The translations under genes were made by a program, and so were the position numbers. 64,000 bases of DNA from NCBI GenBank assembly GCA_903822825.1, contig CAIJQQ010000003.1:1-64000 (forward strand), read 5' to 3'. The DNA comes from an uncultured Burkholderiales bacterium. GTDB lineage: Bacteria; Pseudomonadota; Gammaproteobacteria; Burkholderiales; Burkholderiaceae_C. Positions 19,821-32,161 of the stretch are shown here, in pieces (position 1 is the stretch's first letter; each line of letters starts with the position of its first letter). The notes under the pieces were generated by a model that was not told the origin of the DNA, made no database searches, and saw nothing but the letters and a program-made list of their open reading frames with translations.

Positions 19821-21206
19821 ATGAGCACAACGCCCCTCAAGACCTCGGTCAACGACCCCATCGACATCCGCAGCGCCAACGCGCAGCACATGTACCACCC
19901 CATGATCGACCCCAAGGCGTTGCAGGCTTCGCCACCCCTGATCATTGACCGGGGCGAAGGCGTCTATGTTTACGACATCGACGGCAAGCGCTACCTGGAC
20001 ACCGTGGCTTCGCTGTGGAACGTGAACGTCGGGCACAACCGCCCCGAGGTCATCAACGCCATCAAGGCCCAGCTGGACAAGCTGGCTTATTACTCCACCT
20101 TTCAAAACACCTCCAACCCGCCCGCCATCGAACTGTCGGCGCGGCTGATGCGCATGTTTGCCCCCGAAAAAATGAACAAGGTGTTCTTTTCCTCCGGCGG
20201 ATCGGACGCGGTGGAGACGGCGCTCAAGCTGGCGCGCCAATACTGGAAGCTGCAAGGCCAGCACGATCGTCACCAATTCATCTCACTCAAATGGGGCTAC
20301 CACGGCGTGCATTTTGGCGGCGCGTCCATCAACGGCAACCCGATGTTCCGCAGCGCCTACGAACCCCTGCTGGCGGGCTGCCATCTGGCCGAAACACCCT
20401 ACACCTACCGCAACCCCTGGAACGAAACCGACCCGGCCCAACTGGCCCAGCTGTGCCTTGACCAATTGGCCCAGCTGATCGCGCAAATCGGCGCCCAGCA
20501 CATCGCTGCCCTGGTGGCCGAGCCGGTGCAAGGCGCAGGCGGCGTGATCGTGCCGCACCACAGCTACTGGCCGGGCCTGCGTCAACTGCTCGACCAGCAG
20601 GGCATCTTGCTCATCAGCGACGAGATCGTGACCGGCTTTGGCCGCATCGGCGCCATGTGCGGCGCCCGCGCCTGGGGCGTGGCCCCAGACATCATGGCCA
20701 TGGCCAAGGGCATCAATTCGGGCTATGTGCCCTTGGGCGCCACCCTCATCAACGAACGCGTGGCCAGCGCCTGGAACCAGCCCGGCGTGCCCGCTGCACT
20801 GATGCACGGCTACACCTATTCAGGCCATGCGCTGGCCTGCGCTGCGGCCAATGCCAATCTGGACATCGTGGCCAGCGAAGACTTGCCCGGCAACGCCAGC
20901 CGCGTGGGGGCTTACATGCAAGACAAATTGCAAGAGCTGACGCATTACAACCATGTGGGCGAAGTGCGTGGCAAAGGCATGATGGCCGCCGTGGAACTGG
21001 TGACCGACAAAGCCAGCCGGGCCATGCTGGTGCCACCTTCGGCCTACATCCAGACCCTGGTGGGTACAGCCAGAGATGCTGGTGCCATCGTCCGCGTGCA
21101 AGGCAACCGGCTGATCTTGTCGCCCCCTCTGGTCTTCACCCGTGAGAACGTGGACGAAGCGCTCAGGGTTTTACACCTTGCGTTCACAGCGGCCGAAAAA
21201 GTTTAA
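19821..21206 (+). CDS. Class-III pyridoxal-phosphate aminotransferase (omega-aminotransferase)
   Basis: YLDTVASLWNVNVGHNRPEV, LLISDEIVTGFGRIGAM, DIMAMAKGINSGYVPLGA (PLP lysine). Confidence 0.92.
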   Translation: MSTTPLKTSVNDPIDIRSANAQHMYHPMIDPKALQASPPLIIDRGEGVYVYDIDGKRYLDTVASLWNVNVGHNRPEVINAIKAQLDKLAYYSTFQNTSNPPAIELSARLMRMFAPEKMNKVFFSSGGSDAVETALKLARQYWKLQGQHDRHQFISLKWGYHGVHFGGASINGNPMFRSAYEPLLAGCHLAETPYTYRNPWNETDPAQLAQLCLDQLAQLIAQIGAQHIAALVAEPVQGAGGVIVPHHSYWPGLRQLLDQQGILLISDEIVTGFGRIGAMCGARAWGVAPDIMAMAKGINSGYVPLGATLINERVASAWNQPGVPAALMHGYTYSGHALACAAANANLDIVASEDLPGNASRVGAYMQDKLQELTHYNHVGEVRGKGMMAAVELVTDKASRAMLVPPSAYIQTLVGTARDAGAIVRVQGNRLILSPPLVFTRENVDEALRVLHLAFTAAEKV

Positions 21207-21246
21207 TTCCCCCATGCCCACTGCCCTCAACTGACTGGAGACAACC

Positions 21247-22203
21247 ATGCCTCATCGCATCCGCCTCATCGCTTTGGCCGCCCTGGCCGCTGCTGCTGCA
21301 CTGCCCGCCATGGCGCAAGACAAATGGCCCAGCAAGCCCATCGAGATCATTTACCCCTACCCACCAGGCAACGACATGGACGTGGTGACGCGATTGCTGG
21401 CCGAAGGCATGAGCAAGCGGCTGGGCGTGCCGGTGCAAGTGATCAACAAGCCCGGCGGTGGCGGCGTGGTGGGCTTTGCCGAGATGACCCGCGCCAAACC
21501 CGATGGCTACACCATCGGCACCTGGACGCCTGGCCCAGGCATCTCGCAGATCGTGGCGGGCAACACGCCTTACAAAATGAGCGACTACCAGTCGGTAGGC
21601 GGCATGCTGATCAACGACTTTGTGCTGGCTGTGCGTGGCGACATACCGGCCACCAACCTCAAGGAGTTTGCCGCATGGGCCAAGAAAAGCGGCAAGCCCG
21701 TGGTGATTGGCAGCTACGCACCAGCCGCCGTGCCTGCACTGATCGCCGCCAAAATCGCCAAAAAAGACGGATGGGCCTACAAGGTCGTGGCCTTCCCCAA
21801 CCCCAGTGCCAAAGAGTTGGTGGCCGGTGATGCCGACGTGACCACCGCCGGGGCCGAAGGCGCCATGTCTTATGCCAAGGCCGGGCAAATCAAGATCCTG
21901 TCAGCCTGGGGCCCTCAGCGCAACCCGGTGTTCCCGAACGCCGCCACCCCCACCGAAGAAGGCTATGGCGACTTGTACACCTGGGGCGGAATGGCCGCAC
22001 CCGTGGGTGTGCCCAAGGACATCATCAACAAGCTCTCCAGCGTGATGATGGAATCCCTCAATGACAAGGCGGTGCAGGACCAGTTCAAGAAAGCCGGTAT
22101 TCCAGCGTTCCCCATGACCGCTGAGCAGATGGGCAAGCGCGTGACTGAAGACGCCAAATGGATTGGCGAGTTGATGACCGAGTTGGGCATGACCAAGAAG
22201 TGA
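21247..22203 (+). CDS. TctC-type solute-binding protein (Bug family)
   Basis: Signal peptide; WPSKPIEIIYPYPPGNDMDVVTR, VINKPGGGGVVGFAEM; upstream of tctB/tctA. Confidence 0.92.
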   Translation: MPHRIRLIALAALAAAAALPAMAQDKWPSKPIEIIYPYPPGNDMDVVTRLLAEGMSKRLGVPVQVINKPGGGGVVGFAEMTRAKPDGYTIGTWTPGPGISQIVAGNTPYKMSDYQSVGGMLINDFVLAVRGDIPATNLKEFAAWAKKSGKPVVIGSYAPAAVPALIAAKIAKKDGWAYKVVAFPNPSAKELVAGDADVTTAGAEGAMSYAKAGQIKILSAWGPQRNPVFPNAATPTEEGYGDLYTWGGMAAPVGVPKDIINKLSSVMMESLNDKAVQDQFKKAGIPAFPMTAEQMGKRVTEDAKWIGELMTELGMTKK

Positions 22204-22205
22204 CG

Positions 22206-22694
22206 ATGAAGCCCGAATCAAGCCTTCGCGGTTGGTCCTGGGACCGGGTGTTGTTGCTCGTGCTGGCGTTGCTGGCGGGTGGCCTGGCGCTGGCCAGCCG
22301 CTCACTCATCGTGCCTTACCCCCAAGATGCGGCTTGGTTCGAATCGGCCGCATTTTTTCCCTTGCTGGCCTTGGGGCTGATGGCCCTGGCGGGCGTGGTG
22401 GAGGTCTTCCATCGCCGCAACGCCATCGAGCTCAAAGACTCTGAAGAGCTCGATTCCAGCCAGGCCCGCATGGGTCTGGCCTGGCTCATGCTGGGCCTGT
22501 TTGGCCTTTACATGCTGGCTGTGCCGTGGATGGGCTATCTGAGCAGTACCTTGCTCTTTTTGGTGGCCAGCAGTCGGATGCTGGGCTTTGCCTGGCGCAC
22601 CACCTGGGCGCTGAGCCTGCCCCTGGCGCTGGCCATGTGGTGGGTGTTTTTGAAACTTCTCAAAGTCCACTTCGGACACGGCTGGTTGAACTGA
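22206..22694 (+). CDS. TctB-type small membrane component
   Basis: Small 4-TM protein between tctC- and tctA-like genes. Confidence 0.85.
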   Translation: MKPESSLRGWSWDRVLLLVLALLAGGLALASRSLIVPYPQDAAWFESAAFFPLLALGLMALAGVVEVFHRRNAIELKDSEELDSSQARMGLAWLMLGLFGLYMLAVPWMGYLSSTLLFLVASSRMLGFAWRTTWALSLPLALAMWWVFLKLLKVHFGHGWLN

Positions 22695-22696
22695 GC

Positions 22697-24190
22697 ATGG
22701 AGTTTTTTGAAAGTCTGTCGCAGGGTTTTGCGGCGCTGGCCACGTGGCAAATCGCACTGTCCCTGTTGGTGGGCTCGGCTTTGGGCATTGTGGTGGGCGT
22801 GTTGCCCGGTGTGGGGCCTGGCGTCACGATTGCCGTGCTGCTGCCTTTCACTTACGGCATGGCCCCGCTGGCGGGCATTTCCTTGCTGCTGGGGGTCTAC
22901 TGCGGCGCCTTTTACGGCGGTGCGGTCACGTCCATCCTGATCCGCACGCCGGGCGAAGCCTCGTCCATCATGACCATGTTCGACGGCTACCCGATGGCCC
23001 GAAAGGGTCAGGCGCAAAGGGCCTTGTCGCTGGCCTTCATGTCGGCCTTCATTGGCGGCATCGTGAGCGCATTGCTGCTGGGCCTGGCGGCTCGACCACT
23101 GGCCGGTTTTGCTGCCAAATTCGGCGCACCTGAGAGCGTGATGGCCATTTTGCTGGCCTGCCTGTGTGTGGGCAAAGCCTATCAGCGCCAGTTTGCCTCG
23201 GCCATGATGATGATGTGCTTCGGTTTCTTCCTGGCCACGGTGGGCATCGACCCCAACTCCAACGAGCAACGCTACACCCTGGGCCTGCAGGGCCTGCTCA
23301 GCGGCATCCCGTTGGTGCCCGTGGCGGTGGGCATGTTCGGCATGGCGCAGGCCCTGGTCATGGTCAGCTCTCCCGTGCCCACGTTTGACGCTTCGCTGAT
23401 TGGCCGTGCTGGTGTGTCCTGGCGGGCCTTTCTGGAGCCCTTCAAATACCCCAAAACCCTGGGCAAAGGCCTGTTTCTGGGCTCGGCCATCGGTGTGCTC
23501 CCCGCTGTGGGTGCTGCCCTGTCCACCTCACTGGCTTACTTTTGGGCGCAACGCGGCGCCCAAGACCCCACACCTTTTGGCGAAGGCAACCCCGAAGGCA
23601 TCGTGGCCGCCGAAAGCGCCAACAACTCCAACTCGGGCGGCGCCATGATCACGGTGCTGACGCTGGGCATTCCGGGTGATGCCATCACGGCCATCATCAT
23701 GGGTGTGTTTGTGGTGCACGGCATCGTGCCGGGCCCGTCGCTGTTCATGGACCGTCCTGAAATCATCAACGGGGTGCTGTCGGCCTTGCTGGTCATCAAC
23801 GTGGTCATCCTGGCCCTGCTGGTGGTGTGCGTCAAACCGCTGGCCCGCCTGGCTTATGTGAACCCGCGCATCCTGGGTCTGGCGATTTTGACGCTGTGCT
23901 TTGTGGGGGCCTACTCAGCCGCCAACTCCATGTATTACGTTCTGATTGCCACTGTGTTTGGCGTTTTCGGGCTGGTGTGTGCACGGGCCAACATCCCGAC
24001 CATCCCGCTGATTTTGGGCATGGTCATGGGCGACACGCTGGAGTCGGCCTTGCGCCAAGCACTGGGCCGCAGCGACGGCTCATTGATGCCATTCATTGAA
24101 CGCCCCATCTCCATGAGCATTCTGGCCGTCATGGTTCTGATGCTGGTCTGGCCTTGGCTGCACAAGCTTTTCTTATCACGCAAACCCTGA
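22697..24190 (+). CDS. TctA-type large membrane component
   Basis: VGVLPGVGPGVTIAVLLPFTYGM, GGAVTSILIRTPGEASSI, ANNSNSGGAMITVLTLGIPGDAI. Confidence 0.95.
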   Translation: MEFFESLSQGFAALATWQIALSLLVGSALGIVVGVLPGVGPGVTIAVLLPFTYGMAPLAGISLLLGVYCGAFYGGAVTSILIRTPGEASSIMTMFDGYPMARKGQAQRALSLAFMSAFIGGIVSALLLGLAARPLAGFAAKFGAPESVMAILLACLCVGKAYQRQFASAMMMMCFGFFLATVGIDPNSNEQRYTLGLQGLLSGIPLVPVAVGMFGMAQALVMVSSPVPTFDASLIGRAGVSWRAFLEPFKYPKTLGKGLFLGSAIGVLPAVGAALSTSLAYFWAQRGAQDPTPFGEGNPEGIVAAESANNSNSGGAMITVLTLGIPGDAITAIIMGVFVVHGIVPGPSLFMDRPEIINGVLSALLVINVVILALLVVCVKPLARLAYVNPRILGLAILTLCFVGAYSAANSMYYVLIATVFGVFGLVCARANIPTIPLILGMVMGDTLESALRQALGRSDGSLMPFIERPISMSILAVMVLMLVWPWLHKLFLSRKP

Positions 24191-24198
24191 AATTTTCC

Positions 24199-25323
24199 AT
24201 GCCCAACACCACCGCCTATGTGACCGACGAGCTGTGCTTTTGGCATGACCCGGGCAACTACGCCCTGATGCTCAAGCCTGGTGGTTTTGTGGAGCCTTAC
24301 AACCGACACATCGAAAACGCCGACCCCAAGCGGCGTCTGCACAACCTGGTCCAGCAATCGGGCCTGGTGCACAGCCTGCATGTGATCCCGGCGCGCGACG
24401 CGCAGGTGCACGAACTCACCCGCCTGCACAGCGCCAGTTACGTGGCCAAGGTCGAGCAAATCGCACTGGCCGGAGGCGGTGACACCGGCATTGGCGCACC
24501 CATCTCGTCCAACGGCTGGGCCGCCGCCCGCCGCTCTGCCGGTTGCGCCCTCACCGCCGTGGACGCCGCCATGCAAGGTCAAGCGCAAATGGCGTATGCC
24601 CTGACCCGCCCGCCCGGCCACCACGCAGAACCCGAACAAGGCATGGGTTTTTGCGTCTTTGCCAATGCCGCTTTGGCTGCAGCCCATGCCATCGAAGTCT
24701 ATGGTTTGCAGCGTGTCGCCATCGTCGACTGGGACGTGCATTTTGGCAACGGCACCCAAAAGTGTTTTGAGCAGCGCAGCGATGTGCTGACGATTTCGGT
24801 GCACCAACAAGCAGGCTATCTGTTCGTCAAGGGCGAGGCCGACGAACTGGGCCAAGGTGCAGGTGCGGGCTACAACATCAACATCCCCCTGCCCCCGGGT
24901 TGCGGCTTCGGGGCTTATCGGGAGTCCTTCGAGAAAGTGATATTGCCCGCACTGGATGCCTACAAACCCCAGCTGATCGTCGTGGCTTGCGGCTACGATG
25001 CCGGGCGCTTTGACCCCCTGGGCCGCATGATGCTCGACGGCGTGGCCTTTCGCTGGATGACCGATGCGGTGCTGGACATGGCCCGCAAGCACGCCCAAGG
25101 CCGCGTGGTCATGACGCACGAAGGCGGTTATTGCCCGGTGTCGGTCCCGTTTTGGGGCATGTCGGTGTTGGAACAGATGACCGGTTTGAAGACAGAAGTG
25201 GTCTGCCCGTTTACCGGACAACACGACCAGATGCCCGCGCAAAAACTGCAAATTGAGCAGGCACGCCTGGTGCAGTCACTGGCCGGGTATTTTGAAGACA
25301 TCCGGCAAAAGCACTGGGCCTGA
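24199..25323 (+). CDS. Histone deacetylase superfamily amidohydrolase
   Basis: TRPPGHHAEPEQGMGFCVFANAALAA, VDWDVHFGNGTQ, ACGYDAGRFDPLGRM. Confidence 0.92.
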   Translation: MPNTTAYVTDELCFWHDPGNYALMLKPGGFVEPYNRHIENADPKRRLHNLVQQSGLVHSLHVIPARDAQVHELTRLHSASYVAKVEQIALAGGGDTGIGAPISSNGWAAARRSAGCALTAVDAAMQGQAQMAYALTRPPGHHAEPEQGMGFCVFANAALAAAHAIEVYGLQRVAIVDWDVHFGNGTQKCFEQRSDVLTISVHQQAGYLFVKGEADELGQGAGAGYNINIPLPPGCGFGAYRESFEKVILPALDAYKPQLIVVACGYDAGRFDPLGRMMLDGVAFRWMTDAVLDMARKHAQGRVVMTHEGGYCPVSVPFWGMSVLEQMTGLKTEVVCPFTGQHDQMPAQKLQIEQARLVQSLAGYFEDIRQKHWA

Positions 25324-25343
25324 ACGTCCGTTCGCTGGACGTT
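25323..25343. repeat. Short inverted repeat between convergent genes
   Basis: AACGTCC-GTTCGCT-GGACGTT; no strong U-tract so terminator role uncertain. Confidence 0.35.
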
Positions 25344-25388
25344 GAACAAACGTTCAGCGGCCGACAAGCAGTGCTCTTCAGCCGAAGC

Positions 25389-26789
25389 TCAACTGCCTGC
25401 GAGCTTCATGCGGTTGACCAAGATCGAGCCTGTGGTTTTGGCGCCCACGTTGTAAGTATCCGCACCCACCGCCTCGATGCCCATCAGCATGTCCTTGAGG
25501 TTGCCCGCGATGGTGATCTCATGCACCGGGTAGGCGATCTGGCCGTTTTCGACCCAAAAGCCGCTGGCACCGCGCGAATAGTCGCCTGTGACGTAATTCA
25601 CGCCCTGCCCCATCAGTTCGATCACAAACAGGCCTGTGCCCAGCTTGCGCAGCATCTCGTCCAGATCGTCGGTGGCGCGGGTCAGGCGCGAAGTCATGGT
25701 CAGGTTGTGCGAGCCCCCGGCATTGCCGGTGGTCTTCATGCCCAGCTTGCGGGCGGAGTAGCTGGACAGGAAATAGCCTTCCACGCGACCGCCCTTGACC
25801 ACATCGCGCGGCGCTGAGCGAACCCCCTCGTCGTCAAAAGGCGAGCTGCCTTTGCCGCGCAACACAAACGGATCTTCAAAGATGTCGATGTGCTTGGGGA
25901 ATACTTTTTTGCCCAATGAATCGAGCAAAAAACTGCTCTTGCGGTAAAGCGCGCCGCCGCTCACGGCCTGCACAAACCCACCCAGCAAACCTGCCGCCAC
26001 AGTGGACTCAAACAACACAGGGCATTCGGTCGTGGCGATCTTGCGCGAGCCCAAGCGGGACAAGGCTCGCTCAGCCGCGTAACGGCCAACGGCCTGCGGA
26101 CTGGCCAGCTCGCTGGCGTCGCGCATGGAGCTGTACCAAGCGTCACGCTGCATTTCGGCATTGCGCCCTGGCAGCGACGCGATGGGGGCCACCGAAATGC
26201 TGTGGCGAGAGCTGGCGTAACCGCCTCTGAAACCATGCGTGTGCGCACTGAAAAAATGGCTTTGCTGGGCAGACACGGCTGCGCCTTCGCTGTTGGTGAT
26301 GCGGCGGCTCGTCTTGAGCGCCGCAGCTTCGCATTCCAGCGCCAATTGGGCGGCCGCTTCGCTGGTCAAGCCCCAGGGGTGAAACAAATCCAGATCACGC
26401 GCCTGCGTCTCGATGTCGGCGACATCGGGCAAGCCCGCCGTCGGGTCTTCGGCGGTAAAGCGGGCGATGTCATGGGCGGCCTGCACGGTGCGCTCGATCG
26501 CCGCTTGCGAAAAGTCCGATGTGCTGGCATTGCCCCGGCGGTGGCCCACATAGACCGTCACGCCCAATGATTTATCGCGGTTGCGTTCGACGTTTTCAAG
26601 CTCGCCTTTGCGCACTGAAACACTCAAACCACAACCTTCTGAGGCTTCAGCCCCTGCGTCGGTGGCACCCAGCTTCTTGGCGTGCTTCAAAGCGCTGTCC
26701 ACCAGGTGTTCAAAAAACGTGCGGCTGTAGCTGAAGCCATTGTTCTCGGTCACGGTCAACGAGGCGGCTGGGGGGTTTGTTTTTTTCAC
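25389..26789 (-). CDS. pmbA: Metalloprotease PmbA/TldE
   Basis: ADAGAEASEGCGLSVSVRKGELENVERNRDKSLGVTVYVGHRRGNASTSD; C-terminal GDYSRGASGFWVENGQIAYPVHEITIAGNLKDML. Confidence 0.93.
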   Translation of the reverse strand: MKKTNPPAASLTVTENNGFSYSRTFFEHLVDSALKHAKKLGATDAGAEASEGCGLSVSVRKGELENVERNRDKSLGVTVYVGHRRGNASTSDFSQAAIERTVQAAHDIARFTAEDPTAGLPDVADIETQARDLDLFHPWGLTSEAAAQLALECEAAALKTSRRITNSEGAAVSAQQSHFFSAHTHGFRGGYASSRHSISVAPIASLPGRNAEMQRDAWYSSMRDASELASPQAVGRYAAERALSRLGSRKIATTECPVLFESTVAAGLLGGFVQAVSGGALYRKSSFLLDSLGKKVFPKHIDIFEDPFVLRGKGSSPFDDEGVRSAPRDVVKGGRVEGYFLSSYSARKLGMKTTGNAGGSHNLTMTSRLTRATDDLDEMLRKLGTGLFVIELMGQGVNYVTGDYSRGASGFWVENGQIAYPVHEITIAGNLKDMLMGIEAVGADTYNVGAKTTGSILVNRMKLAGS

Positions 26790-26871
26790 GGCAAAAAATG
26801 TCTTTGGAGGTGGCGGCTATGATACTTGCCAGTCAAGAAAGAAGGGCCGCCCCGGCCCGAGAACCCCCAAC

Positions 26872-27531
26872 ATGTCCCGTAAACCCAAAAAAGGTTACTT
26901 TGTCAAAGGCCAGTTCGTGGCCGAAGGCAGTGAGCTCGACCTGGAGCTCAAGCGCGAGCTCAAGGGCGGCCTGGAGATCAGCAAAACCGACCTCAAACGC
27001 GAGAGCACAGAACTGCAGGTGCTCGGCGAAGCACTGATGACGCTGCGCAGCGACCTCTTCAAACCACTGCCCTTGAGCGACAAATTGATCGATGCGCTGG
27101 CCGAAGCCAAACGCATCACCAACTTTGAGGGCAAGCGCCGACAAATGCAATTCATCGGCAAGCAAATGCGCTTGCTCGACCCGGAAACTTTGCTGGCCGT
27201 GCGCGAAGCACTCGAGGTGCAGCGCCTGGGCAGCGCCAAACACACAGCCTCGCTGCACCTGGCCGAAGCTTGGCGCGACCGCATGGTGGCCAACGACGAC
27301 GCGGTCGGCGAATGGATTGCCCAAAACCCGGGCACCGACACGCAGCAACTGCGCGCCCTGGTGCGCCAAGCCCGCAAGGACGCGCCGCCAGCCGACAACG
27401 CGGCCGTGTCGCAAGGCTTGGCACCGCGCCAAAGCCGCGCTTACCGCGACATTTTCCAATTGGTCAAATCGGTACTCTCGCCCGCCAAGTCCGAAGAAAC
27501 TGATCAAGTCCAAGACGACCAAGATGAGTGA
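26872..27531 (+). CDS. Ribosome biogenesis factor YjgA/DarP
   Basis: DUF615-type features: SKTDLKRESTELQVLGEAL, AKRITNFEGKRRQMQFIGKQMR; divergent from pmbA. Confidence 0.9.
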   Translation: MSRKPKKGYFVKGQFVAEGSELDLELKRELKGGLEISKTDLKRESTELQVLGEALMTLRSDLFKPLPLSDKLIDALAEAKRITNFEGKRRQMQFIGKQMRLLDPETLLAVREALEVQRLGSAKHTASLHLAEAWRDRMVANDDAVGEWIAQNPGTDTQQLRALVRQARKDAPPADNAAVSQGLAPRQSRAYRDIFQLVKSVLSPAKSEETDQVQDDQDE

Positions 27532-28123
27532 CGCAAACTTGCCCGATGCCGTGAAGATCGGCATCGTCTCCATCAGCGACCGCGCCAGCACGGGCGTTTA
27601 CGAAGACAAAGGTCTGCCCGCCCTGCAAGACTGGCTCAGCCGTGCGCTGCTCAACCCCATCCGGTTCGAGCCGCGCTTGATCCCCGACGAAAAGGACCGC
27701 ATCAGCGCCACCCTGATCGAGTTGGTCGACGCAGGCTGCAGCCTGGTGCTGACCACCGGTGGCACAGGCCCTGCCCTGCGCGACGTGACACCCGAAGCCA
27801 CGCTGGCGGTGGCCGACAAAGAAATGCCCGGCTTTGGCGAACAAATGCGCCAGATCAGCTTGAAGTTTGTCCCGACGGCCATTCTTTCGCGCCAGGTGGC
27901 CGTCATACGGGGGCAAAGCCTGATCATCAACCTGCCCGGGCAACCCAAGTCGATTGCAGAGACCCTGGAAGGCCTCAAAGACGACAACGGCCAAGCCGTT
28001 GTGCACGGCATTTTTGCAGCTGTCCCCTACTGCGTGGACCTGATTGGCGGCCCCTACTTGGAAACCCGCGACGAGCTCTGCAAAGCCTTTCGCCCGAAAA
28101 CCGCCATCCGCCCTCGGGTATAA
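27524..28123 (+). CDS. mog: Molybdopterin adenylyltransferase
   Basis: KIGIVSISDRASTGVYEDKG, VLTTGGTGPALRDVTPEAT, INLPGQPKSIAETL; overlaps preceding stop by 8 nt. Confidence 0.92.
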   Translation: MSDANLPDAVKIGIVSISDRASTGVYEDKGLPALQDWLSRALLNPIRFEPRLIPDEKDRISATLIELVDAGCSLVLTTGGTGPALRDVTPEATLAVADKEMPGFGEQMRQISLKFVPTAILSRQVAVIRGQSLIINLPGQPKSIAETLEGLKDDNGQAVVHGIFAAVPYCVDLIGGPYLETRDELCKAFRPKTAIRPRV

Positions 28124-28124
28124 T
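28119..28124 (+). promoter_or_regulatory. Candidate -10 element for the rpoD leader transcript
   Basis: TATAAT overlapping the end of mog, about 245 nt upstream of rpoD. Confidence 0.4.
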
Positions 28125-28369
28125 CCTTTTTCCCTGGTAAGAGCGACAGCAGCACCTCCGGCCCGGCCAACGCCATCAGCGCGACGCCCCATGCGGGCAG
28201 GCCTCCGTACCGCAAGGACTGCACTCCAAATGTTCGCCCACCCATCTTGCCTGTTCAATCTTTGACCCCATCTGGGGTTGTTGATTTGAGTCCCCATGAG
28301 CCCGCGCCGGCAGTTTTGGCGCTGACTGTGTCTGTTTCCTTGTCAATTTTGAAGTCTTGAGGTTGTTCC

Positions 28370-30841
<2,472 letters not shown>

Positions 30842-30863
30842 GCCCATCAGCTTTCAAAAGCGC

Positions 30864-30898
30864 AAAGCCTCCCTGCTGCAAAGCGGGGAGGCTTTTTT
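30864..30898 (+). terminator. Rho-independent terminator of rpoD
   Basis: AAAGCCTCCC...GGGAGGCTTTTTT stem with T-tract. Confidence 0.85.
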
Positions 30899-31032
30899 AA
30901 TACCTATTGAGCAACTCTTGTCTGCACGACAGCCGCAGGCCCGCGCAGCCGTGCAACTGTAATGAATTTGAAACAACATTTAATTAAATTATTCACATAA
31001 GCCACTGTTGAAGAGGCAAAGCAAAGCTGGAC

Positions 31033-32160
31033 ATGCCTACTACTCTGCCCACCCCTTTGAAACTTGCAGTGGTGATCCCTACTTTCAATGAATCCGGCAA
31101 TGTGGCGGTTCTGGTCGACAAACTGCACGAAGTGCTGGGCGCTGATCACTCTTGGGAAATCATTTTTGTTGACGATGACTCGCCCGATGGCACCTCGTCC
31201 TTGATTCGCCAATTGTCCGAAAACCATCCCCGTGTGCGTTGCTTGCGTCGCATTGGACGTCGAGGGCTGTCAAGCGCCTGTACAGAGGGCATGCTGTCTT
31301 CTTCAGCCAGTTATTTCGCCATCATGGACGCCGACCTGCAACACGACGAAACCAAGTTGCCCGAGATGCTGCGCGCCCTGGAACAAGAGGGCTACGACAT
31401 GGCAGTGGGAACGCGTTACATGGAAGGCGGCAGTGTAGGCAACTGGCAAGAGGACCGCATTCAAACCAGCCAGGTGGCGACCTGGATGAGCCAACGACTG
31501 CTGGGTCTGCGCGTGAAAGACCCCATGAGCGGCTTTTTCATGCTGCGCCGCGAAGTGTTCGAAGGCGCGGTTTACAAACTCTCGGGCATTGGATTCAAAT
31601 TGCTCGTTGATTTGCTTGCGTCTTCCCGGCGTGATTTGCGCATCAAGGAAATTCCATTTCACTTCGGGCAGCGCCTTGAAGGCGAAAGCAAACTGGACAC
31701 CCGTGTGATTTGGGACTACCTGATGCTGTTGGCAGACAAACGGCTGGGGCGTTACATCCCAATTCAATTGATCTCATTCGCGACCGTTGGTTCCTTGGGT
31801 GTTTTGGTCCACATGTTGGTGCTTTTCCTGTTCATGGGCATTTTTCACGGTGCGTTCATGGTGGGCCAGGTCGCAGCTGTGTCAATTTCCATGGTGTTCA
31901 ACTTCTTCGTCAACAACGCACTGACCTACCGAGACAAAAAACTTCGCGGCCTGAGTTTGATTTGGGGATTGTTGAAATTCATGCTGGTGTGCTCAGTGGG
32001 AGGTGCGGCCAACGTGGGTGTCGCCTCATGGATTTACGACGACATGGGCTATTGGCTTGTCTCGGGACTGGCAGGAATTCTGGTTGGATTGATCTGGAAC
32101 TACGCTGCCACATCGATTTTGGTGTGGTCGAACAACACCAAAACCACCAAAGGCGCTTGA
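31033..32160 (+). CDS. Family 2 glycosyltransferase (dolichol/polyprenyl-phosphate sugar synthase-like) fused to GtrA-like membrane domain
   Basis: VVIPTFNESGNVAVLVDKL, FVDDDSPDGT, IMDADLQHDE; C-terminal 4-TM GtrA region (ATVGSLGVLVHMLVLFLFM...FNFFVNNALTYRD). Confidence 0.92.
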   Translation: MPTTLPTPLKLAVVIPTFNESGNVAVLVDKLHEVLGADHSWEIIFVDDDSPDGTSSLIRQLSENHPRVRCLRRIGRRGLSSACTEGMLSSSASYFAIMDADLQHDETKLPEMLRALEQEGYDMAVGTRYMEGGSVGNWQEDRIQTSQVATWMSQRLLGLRVKDPMSGFFMLRREVFEGAVYKLSGIGFKLLVDLLASSRRDLRIKEIPFHFGQRLEGESKLDTRVIWDYLMLLADKRLGRYIPIQLISFATVGSLGVLVHMLVLFLFMGIFHGAFMVGQVAAVSISMVFNFFVNNALTYRDKKLRGLSLIWGLLKFMLVCSVGGAANVGVASWIYDDMGYWLVSGLAGILVGLIWNYAATSILVWSNNTKTTKGA

Positions 32161-32161
32161 A

